Shown here: piece after piece, positions 54,871-64,000 of the stretch
Numbering within the stretch: the first letter of the stretch is position 1
Layout: each line of letters starts with the position of its first letter
Source: Lutraria lutraria
Taxonomy: Eukaryota > Mollusca > Bivalvia > Venerida > Mactridae
Length of the DNA stretch: 64,000 nucleotides
Direction: 5' to 3'
Assembly: GCA_964023205.1 (NCBI GenBank)
Contig: OZ026833.1
Location: 5,916,138-5,980,137 of the forward strand
Position numbers and translations under genes: made by a program
Notes under the pieces: model-generated
What the model saw: the letters and a program-made list of their open reading frames with translations, nothing else
Database searches by the model: none
What the model was told of the DNA's origin: nothing

Positions 54871-57800
54871 TTTTTATCAGGTTGAACAAGTTTATAGACA
54901 GGTCGTAACCGATCACACATAATATAGATTACAACCACTTGGCAATACTTAAAGAATTATTTACTATAGTTTCCTAGTTTCCTTACATTACTTGTTAAAT
55001 TATATTCGTAAGTTTACACCAAGGGCTTGACATTTAAGATTCAGTAAAACTATATGTCCAATAATTTTGTAAACCATAATTGCAAATACTGTATTTATAA
55101 CACTGGTGGTTGAAATTATATGTAGCATTGTTACAATTATTTCACATTGTACTTAGGCATAAAATCAAATTGTTTGTTACTGGTTACATGTACATGCTCA
55201 TTACATGTACATTGTAGAAATAGGGTAGGAAGATAGAGGCTTTTTTTGCTTTTGAATGTGCACGATTGTGTGCAAAGCCAAATAAAGTGAGACAGTATCG
55301 TTCCTTCGACCTAATTAAAATTTACCTGGTCTTGGGGGGAAATTAGGTTTCAGCTACCTGGGTAACGAGAAACAAATATTATTTTACGCAGTCTTTAAGA
55401 GATCCCTGACGAAAAATTATCAAAAATAAGTTGAAAAAATATAATAAAATATGCTATCTCTTTTTTTTATTATGAAATAGCAAAATAGAAACACATTCAG
55501 CTTAATATAAATCAGTGTGAATTATTTACACTATCACATACAGATAGAATCTGTGACAGTCGGTAATTGAATATATTTATTACCTAAGTTCAAAATCTAG
55601 GAGTAGAACACTTAAAATTCAATTATATTTCCGACCTACTACTCTTATTGCTATCTACTGCCATTTACCAAATATTCTCAAACACTGCTACCCTAATTAA
55701 ACCCCCAACATGGATATAAAAGGGAGGTAATGGCTGGTGGGTGGTTTCCCTTGATTTTTGTTCTTTTTTTCAGCTCAGGCCGAGATTTTTAAAAATATTT
55801 TATATTAAATGGTGTTTTGAATCACTGAAAAAAATTCTGAATGAAGCAAGATGATTCTTTTATCAGTCCAGATAAGAAATTTCAAAATGTATGAAGATTT
55901 AGGTTCTTCTATTTTCAAAACAATTTATAACAGAAATTCAAATTTGAATTAGAGGGAGGAGTTTACATGTATATGGTTTAAACCCATCATCTGCTTCAGC
56001 TATTTATAGATTCAGTACAGTAAGTCAGCATTCACTGTATGTATATATCACTGTTAAAACAATGTAGAGAGACAGTTCATTTGCATCCGATAGTCTAATC
56101 GGACCAATACACAGTTAAAGAAAAAAATAAAGATGAAATAGATATTCATTGTATCGACTCACCATAAATATCTTAGAAATCCTTCAAAAGAATTTATCAA
56201 AAAAGTTTTCAAACAGTACATTGAAATGTTTAACAAAATAGCCTGATATTGATAACACAAACATGCGAAGTATTGAATTTTACAATTTAAAGCAATCTTA
56301 GTCTAAGTTGCTAACAATTGTATTGAATTTATGCGAACATAATAGGCAGTGTTCAAGGTCAATGTAAAAGGTGTATATCATAAAATGGAACATATAAAAA
56401 GACGCGAAAGCGAGCCTAGCAATTTTTTCTGAAAGTCAGAAATTAGCTCATGACATAAAACAAACATAATACTTGAAAATGGTGGTCAACATCAGTAAAA
56501 AGATCAATATAAAGTCAATAGTAGACAAGTTATGGTAAACGAAACCAGTTTAATCGTAAAACAAACAATGTCTGCTTAATATGTAAGGTAACATCTTAGT
56601 TTATATTTACTTACTAATGTGAAATTTGATAACATTGGACATATTTCACCATTCACTTTTGACATATTTAAACAGTTAAATTCTAAACTTGCATTATGAC
56701 TTAATATACACAGTATTACATATCAGTAATTCAGTTATTCAGTAACTGTTGATAACATAAACATCTGAGCATTGGTCTTAAATTAATTTGTCTTGAACAT
56801 GGTAAATAGCTTATTTTCAATAGCTCACTAATTTTTTGAATAATTTTCAAAAGCACTGATTTTTGGAACTAGAAATAGCATAAGTTGAATAATTTTAAAG
56901 GATTTGAGGAAATATAATACTGAATATTCATTAATGAATGCCCCTCTAATCATCATTTTATTAATATCCAGAGGGTAAAAAATAGTTCAAATATCTGACG
57001 AGTACAAAAAATAGTACAAACAATATCTTGATGTACTGAAAACAATCAAGTTACATACCCATAATAGTCAATTTTTCATATATTAAAGTCATTTAATGTA
57101 AGATAGTCATGTTTCGAATTAAATTCAATGCACAGTTGCTAAAATCCTTTCAATAAACATATACGAAAATCTGGGTGGGGTAATTTTTTATCATTGACAC
57201 AATCACATAAATAGTCCACAGATGCACAGTATTTAGCCAGGGGCAATATTATGTAGTACATAAAAAATAACCAGACCCGAACAGACAAGTATAATGCTAC
57301 CATTGACATATTTATCAGAGCTGATCATTACGTCAAAAGAATACAACTTAGACAAAGAACTACTGTATGACCTTCGACTAACATATTTTATTATCAATAC
57401 TTCAGGTCAGATCGTCTTTAGAGTATTAAATTGACTGTCACACACAAGCCATTTTTAATACAGGGTAAATCAAATCATCATTACACCACATGTGCACCTC
57501 GGTTTCTCATGAAAAATTACCTATATATACATGAGCAGGCAACACTTTTAATATCGCACACACAAACATGTTGCATGATCCACAAGAAAATAATTTTATT
57601 CAGACTATAAAAATATTGTTTACCCATCATGTGAAGGTTGTGAATTTATGTAAACAACTGATGCCAAATCATAGCTCAATGTAAATACTACAGCATTCCA
57701 CAACCATTTTTTTTTTTTACAATTTATGAGAATCAAATGATTATATTTTATATGAAAGTTCAGGTATAATTAAATACATAACACATTTCTGAGAGGGCGT

Positions 57801-60005
57801 TATTAAAATTCACCAGCTCTGGAAAAGTGCTGTCTCGATCAGTCAACAATATTTTCTCAGGCTGACAATTTTTAATAACGTCCTCATGAAAATGTGATAT
57901 TCATAATAACAACATGATTGTGATGTAATCTGATTTCTTAAATATTTTCTGAGAAAATTAAACAAACTAATCAACTGATTATTTTTTCTTAGATTTCGTA
58001 TTATTTATAGAAAACAATGATGAAGCTAAATACATGGTAACTTCATCCAAACTATCGCATAAGTGGCTAAATAAGGTAAATCTAAAAAACATACATCCCC
58101 TAATAAATGCTCCTTAACCATTTTAATACCATCCATCCACTTTGAGGAGACAAACAATTTTTTACTTAATAACGTTAAAGCATGAATTATTATTAAATTG
58201 GCTTCAAAAATAAAAGTAAACAAATCTTTTACAGTGACACCACAAGCCCCATTTGACCTTAACCTTTGTAATTCTAATAATTCTTCAATTTTAAGTCGCT
58301 GAATAAGCTGAATTTATTTTCCATCAAAGATGCATGAATGAGCTTGAAAGTAAATTAATAATGTCACATATGTACATACACATGCCAAACACGCTCTTTC
58401 ATGTTAATCCTACCCGACAGATTAAAGGGGTAAGCATGGCAGAATCAGACCACCACAGACTGAGAATGAAAACTCTGATATTTTTGGTTTGATCAACATA
58501 CATACAAACATCCAATCAATAGATAACATGTTGTTACATGAATCCCTAGCATTAATTTTGTATTCATATAAATTCCCCAATTTCTCAAACAACAGTGCCA
58601 CGTACATGGGGCATTCATTAAGGCATATACCACATAAAATTCGATAAAATGTCATACGATATTTGCAATATTTATGCTTAAATTGGCAATGGCCATATAC
58701 TGATTAAGTGAAATACTGGATTAACAAGAATGTAGATTTGAAAACATTCTATTTACCTATGTAAGAACATAAGACAGTATTATTTACTTACAAGATAGTA
58801 TAGTTTGCTGAAGTTTTTAATTTGATATCCCAACTAACTGGCATTATTTGCTATCTAGCCCAACCCTTATAAGTTTACTTACAGACAAATCTGGTATATG
58901 GGTTAGGACAGGAAGGCTAGATTTACCGGGTAACCTTATACCATTTGAATGGTATAATTAAGGTAAACATGTTTTACTTAATATCGCAAGGTCAATAATT
59001 CTAATAGGGCCAACCAACCGCAAACAAATCAATAATTTTTTGCTTATAAAACAGCCATAACACAGTCACTTAGTACAGTGTTAGGTATTAAGTACATGTC
59101 TGATCAGGTTATGGACGTGTATTATCATTTCACATATATAGCACAAAATTATCATTTTTAACAGAAACAAATACAATTCAATGAATATGGATTTCAAAAG
59201 CTTAAATCAGGCACTTTTATTTGAATCAGCTTACAAATAAAAATATAAATAATTATTAAAGGTGTGGATGACAATTAAATGTCAAAAACATTACAGAAAC
59301 ATGATCATATACATAAAATAAAATATAATAAGATGAAAATGTATCTTAAAAAAAACACTCTTACACCAAACTGAAGTATTAATCAGATAAAACTGCGATC
59401 ATTGCATTATGGTATATTTAAATAGAAAATTATTCAATTTACCATACATATATTTATACAAAATTTATTTATAGTCAGTATACATACCGGTAATAACAGT
59501 AAACATTAGCTATGTTTAGCTAACATGTAATATGAGATCAATTTATTCATTATCGTAGGTCATTGTTTTAAGTTAATTGTTTGACACAATTGACACAAAA
59601 GTCAACAGCACTCATAAAGCCATTTTATTTTTCTCAGATGGGAAATTAATTTTATTGTGTGTTAAAGGCAATAAAATCAGGTCTCAAAATAAGATGTAAT
59701 CATTTGTTCTCTAAATTAATCCAAAACATAATGCATGGTGAGATCAGAAAGAAGAAAAAAACAACGACAATAAATTCAATATATAAAAATAGCTATTCAA
59801 AAATTATTACCAGGATATCTTGCAGCACTTTATATACTGAACATTTTTAAACTTAAGCACCTCTCTAACCCTCAATAAATGCCCCACACCCATCTTTCCA
59901 TGGAATTTGAAAATAAAATAATTAACCATTAATACTTTTTAAGTTTTATAATCCATGTAATTATGACAAAGGCTTCTAAAACCTTTCAAACAATCAGTGA
60001 ACAAA
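54871..60005. other. Long AT-rich non-coding stretch
   Basis: No gene, RNA or clear repeat found in about 5 kb. Could be an intron of a gene whose exons lie outside the window; that cannot be shown here. Confidence 0.45.
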
Positions 60006-60083
60006 TCGAGGACTCAGCGCAACACTGTCGTAAGTTGTTCTTATTTCAATATGAGTTACGACACTGTTGCGTTGAACCCTCGA
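60006..60083. repeat. 78-bp hairpin element, copy 5
   Basis: Left arm tcgaggactcagcgcaac, right arm gttgcgttgaaccctcga; otherwise as copy 4. Flanks are aaat on both sides, possibly a short duplication, but this does not hold for the other copies. Confidence 0.85.
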
Positions 60084-60475
60084 AATGTGGATATACCGGT
60101 AATCTGTTAAACATAATTATCACATACCTCAAGGTGTGTTTTTTTTGATATATTAGGTAATATCTTTTTTAATTTCCCTATCTGTCTGTATTCTGTATGC
60201 AATATTATTATACATACGTAAACAAACTGGAGTATAAAATGTAATAACAATGGAATGACCAATATATAGTATATACACACATATAATACCCAATGACCAT
60301 GCATTATAAATAAACCAATTAAATATTTATGATATATATTATGTGTTCAATGACCAATTATATTCATCCAGTGTATGGCTGCTTTTAACTACCGGTATAC
60401 ATTGTAACAACACAATATGTCCGGATACATGAAATAAAGAAATTCTCTGCCGAGTTCAGTTCCTGACAATCAGTC

Positions 60476-60583
60476 TAATGCTGTCAGTCAGTCTAATGCT
60501 GTCAGTCAGTCTAATGCTGTCAGTCGGTCGGTCGGTCGGTCAGTCAGTCAGTCAGTCATTCAATCAATCAATCAATCAATGAA
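60476..60583. repeat. Compound GTCA/GTCG/ATCA tetranucleotide repeat
   Basis: Three copies of tctaatgctgtcagtcagtc-type units pass into runs of gtcg, gtca and then atca repeats, a microsatellite that has changed its motif along its length. Confidence 0.9.
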
Positions 60584-61014
60584 AAACAGTCAATGAATAC
60601 AAGTCATGACTGTGTCATTTACCAGTTGATAAGCCTTAGTTTTATTTTCACCTACCCCGGCAATCAAATAGTTATAAATTCATAATTTACAAAAAGTTCA
60701 TGAACTTGAAGTTTGCATTTATAAATAGTTCAAGAAAAATTCAAGTTTTCACAAATTCCTTTCAAACGGGTAAAGGGGGAAAAGTGGGAGGGCCCTTAAT
60801 GCATCTTGAGGGGAAATAAGGGAACATTAACGTGACAATGTACACATATCCTCCTCCAAACATTTAATTTTATATACATACAGATTATAATCTTGATTTT
60901 TACAGACAAAGGTCAATTTCAAATAAAGATCATGCTTTTTTACCAAGACTGTTTCCAGAAAAAAAATCATTTCAAGTGTAATTCCTTATAAATTTACCTA
61001 CATTTACGACAGGG

Positions 61015-61345
61015 AAATGGGGCTGAATTTTAGTGCCTAAAACAAGAAATTCCCAAACTGGTGCAGAAAAAAACGGTTATTTTTTACCATCGAAACATTA
61101 TAATTTATTCTTCCTAATGCTTTTACAATCGAGCACAATGTCATTCTCTTAGTTTGATTTTAGCTGTCATATGTTTACTACATTGATGAATAAGAGAACC
61201 AGTTGCTTCCTTTTGTGTTTGCAATAATATTTTGCGATGAGCAGCAGCTATAATATCAAAATTCCCAATCTGAGTCAAAACGCCACAATTTTTTCCCAAT
61301 CCAGTACCTGTAAGTGTAACTTTCCCAATCAGCAGGGGAAAAAAT
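61015..61345 (-). repeat. GGGAAT-type dispersed repeat, copy 4
   Basis: Reads gaaattcccaaactgg, aaattcccaatctgag and tttcccaatcagcagg on the plus strand, so the family is inverted here. Confidence 0.45.
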
Positions 61346-62849
61346 GCTGTCTTTATTTATTTATTTGGGTTGAATGCCTTTTTCAACCATTCTTTAGTTA
61401 TATACGGTGCTTAATTCACCTAAAAAGTTTTATTAGACTGTATTCTAACCAGTACTAACTTACAAGGAACCAGTAACTTTTCTACATGTGGAGTCTGGAC
61501 TGTGGTTACAGAATTTTCTTCATAACAAAAAATATTCATTCTACTATAATATTCCCTATAAAACAAAAAATACAACTTTCTGTCAAGTAGTGATTTTATA
61601 CAAAACTTGAGTCAAGATAGATACTTAAAAAGAGATGAAAACAGAGGCATACACTGTTAAGTGTAATAGATGCTTATTTTTAAAAAGGTCCAGTAAGTCG
61701 TAGAACAGAACAGACAGAAGAACTGTTGGCAGTGAAACCTTCAAACTGACCAGGAACCAAAGTTGCAATAACATGTAAATTATGTAAATATTGGAATTAA
61801 TACTGATAAATCAGCGGCATGAGCATTCACAATAATAATGTATTTCTAAAAGAGATTATTGTGGTTAAGTCCTTGAGAAAAGGATCACTTCAACCCATCA
61901 ACTACAGAAGGAAGTATTTACAAACTAAATTAGTTTCTGTTGAACATAGTAAATATTGTAGTAAAATGGTTTTGAATACTATAACAACCAGGAAGACGGA
62001 AAAGAAGTCAAATACATACTTTGACACCCACTGGTTTACAAAAAGATGTAAACAGCAATCTTGATGATGAATATCTCCTACTACTGCCTACCGGTAATAA
62101 AATAAGTTACAATTATCATTAATACACTATATAGTTAATTATTAGTTATATATACACACACTCAAGGTTCTACACTTAGTACTTTTCTTGTTTAATTCAA
62201 GTTACTGACAGTTTGAATATCTTCAATTTCAACTCTATTTGAGAAAATAAGAAAAAGAGACTTATCAACACATTAAATTAATATATCCATTGCATCCAAA
62301 AGTCATAAGAATGATAATCAGACATGTTTCTGATCTGAAGTATGAAATGCCATATAGAGAATAATAATCAGTAAAAGTTCACCTCTTAGAACATTTTCGT
62401 TACAACACTCAATTAAAACAATGACTTATGAAACATTAGTACAGTTCTTACCATGTACTTCTCATACAGTATATTCATTATTGTTTCGTCAAACTGACAG
62501 TTATGTGTAAAAAATTGACAAGTTGATCACTTCATAATGTCATATTACATAGCACTAACACAGTAACAAAGTCATTCAAAGTTAAAAACAACCACCTTAA
62601 GTGTTTTACAACCTCTGTGTTGTGTATCTCATAATCTGGGTACCCAGAATGTACAAACTGCAAAAACTTTGTTACACTTTACACACATACTGACCAATAA
62701 TCATATCAGAATTTAGTTACAACAATAATTTAAAACTGATATAAAATAATAAATAAAAATATGGAGAATCTAACGGCATTATGATTTAAATTTTAATATT
62801 GAAATAAATAAATACAAGCTAATGTTGTAGACTACAACTTGTCAGGGCT
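61346..62849. other. Non-coding, nothing recognised
   Basis: AT-rich DNA. An 81-codon frame at 61819-62064 has no recognisable motif or splice context. Confidence 0.45.
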
Positions 62850-62990
62850 AGCGCTGGCAATTTTTTTTCTTGAGCCAATTCTATTATCCGGGGATCAGGG
62901 GGCCGCAGGCACCCGCAGGGTTAAGGGGCAGTGCCCTTATGGGGGTAACAGGAGGGCAAAGCCCCCCTTCGGCGAAAATGAATTTTGAGA
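62850..62990. repeat. GC-rich block with short repeats
   Basis: ggggatcagggggccgcagg followed by acccgcagggttaagggg and ggagggcaaagcccccc stands out sharply from AT-rich surroundings. No convincing frame; probably the end of a dispersed repeat. Confidence 0.5.
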
Positions 62991-63516
62991 CCTGCTAAAT
63001 CTAATTTCTGAGGTTTAAATAAGATTAGTTTGTTACAATATCTATTGCTTAAATCCTCAAAAGATATGTTGAAACCAGGTCCATATCATACAATGACCAT
63101 TTCTACTCATACTTTCCTAAAACTCATTCCCTTGATAATAGTTGTTGCTGCTGAATAGGTAAGCTACCTCCATGTGTTCTTTTTGAAAATCATCAAAACC
63201 TTATTACAAGAACGACGAATGTTTCAGTTTTATAGAGAATTTATCTAAAATGCATACATGTAGGCAAACATGACTACATATACATAGTTTGGCCTGTAGT
63301 AGGGCATAATACTTCCCATTATGAACAAAAAAAATCATGAACAAAAAGCAGAAAACTTTAAACGTTTAATTTAATTTTTATTTCTAAATTCTAAAAAGAT
63401 AAAAATACACACAGATATGCATAGATTTACGTTAACAAGCACAAAGGTCGAGCTATTAATTTTCCGTAAGATACGTCTCGACCCGTACAACTTTGATACC
63501 GGAAAAAACGGACCGT

Positions 63517-63860
63517 ATAACCGGTGTTTATTCGTCATTATGATAATTAGTTTTATTTGGCGATGTTTTGACTTTATCCTTAAATATGGCATAGATAAAG
63601 CGAAAGTAGGATTTCGGAAAATCGTAACGTGTTCTTGGCTAATAAATCTAAATTTAATCCGTATACCGGTGCAGTGAACCATAAACGGTCAGTAATTGTC
63701 ATGCAGACCAAATTCACATCGGACCATTCTATGCCTCGCAGCAGTCTCATTGTTAAAGGTGCGAAATTGGCGACGCTGTGATCAACAATCGTGTCATCAT
63801 TTACACGCGACTGCCGCAGGCGGTTTGTTTATATTGACTTCCACAATTAATTTCTGAATT
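63517..63860. repeat. Dispersed repeat, CpG-rich younger copy
   Basis: Counterpart of 20990-21345 with blocks gttttatttggcgatgtttt, accataaacggtcagt, attctatgcctcgcagc and gcgactgccgcaggcgg. Open frames of 86-103 codons overlap its left side but have no recognisable features. Confidence 0.75.
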
Positions 63861-64000
63861 AATCAGGATTAGTTTGGGTATTATGTTTAAGTAGATAATT
63901 AAAATGTGACCAACGCGCAATGAATGTTCTATTTTCGGACTTTAGATTCCGAAAAGCAAAAGTCGTACTTTTTCGAGATTTTAGCCAAAATGAATTTTCT

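Overview
This is nuclear DNA from an animal: AT-rich, with spliced genes, SINE-like and foldback elements, and a large satellite array. The gene and repeat content points to a lophotrochozoan, most likely a bivalve mollusc. That placement is inferred from a protostome-type ceramide phosphoethanolamine synthase and from repeat styles common in bivalves; nothing in the window identifies a species.

Layout. (1) 1-3,960: non-coding DNA with a tRNA-like SINE head and two elements with inverted ends. (2) 3,965-19,135: a tandem array of about 13 units, each about 1.03-1.13 kb. Part of it is arranged in a higher-order repeat of about 2.97 kb. Decayed copies and unrelated repeats follow to about 20.65 kb. 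(3) 20.65-24.8 kb: non-coding DNA plus a weakly supported spliced minus-strand transcript, whose 5' end would lie head-to-head with the next gene. (4) 25,503-32,913: a complete ten-exon plus-strand gene for a secreted type-B carboxylesterase/cholinesterase-like enzyme (579 aa). All phases fit and the Ser-Glu-His triad is present. Its introns carry a tRNA-like element, a 38-bp minisatellite, a foldback MITE, a SINE and an inverted-end element. (5) 33-40.3 kb: non-coding AT-rich DNA. (6) 40,620-48,023: a complete four-exon minus-strand gene for ceramide phosphoethanolamine synthase (368 aa), converging on the esterase. (7) 48.1-64 kb: no gene recognised. It holds SINEs, three of the five copies of a 78-bp hairpin element, a 30/60-bp minisatellite, a tetranucleotide repeat, a GC-rich block and a young-looking copy of a dispersed repeat.

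The two confident genes act separately. One is a secreted hydrolase and the other an endomembrane sphingolipid enzyme, with nothing to suggest a shared pathway. Most of the unexplained structure is repetitive. The best candidates for something undescribed are the higher-order satellite, whose units each carry a TATA-like box and a short ATG-initiated frame, and the five-copy near-palindromic hairpin family, one member of which sits inside a SINE. Exon joins were worked out by eye from splice sites and reading phase; no alignment or database search was run.
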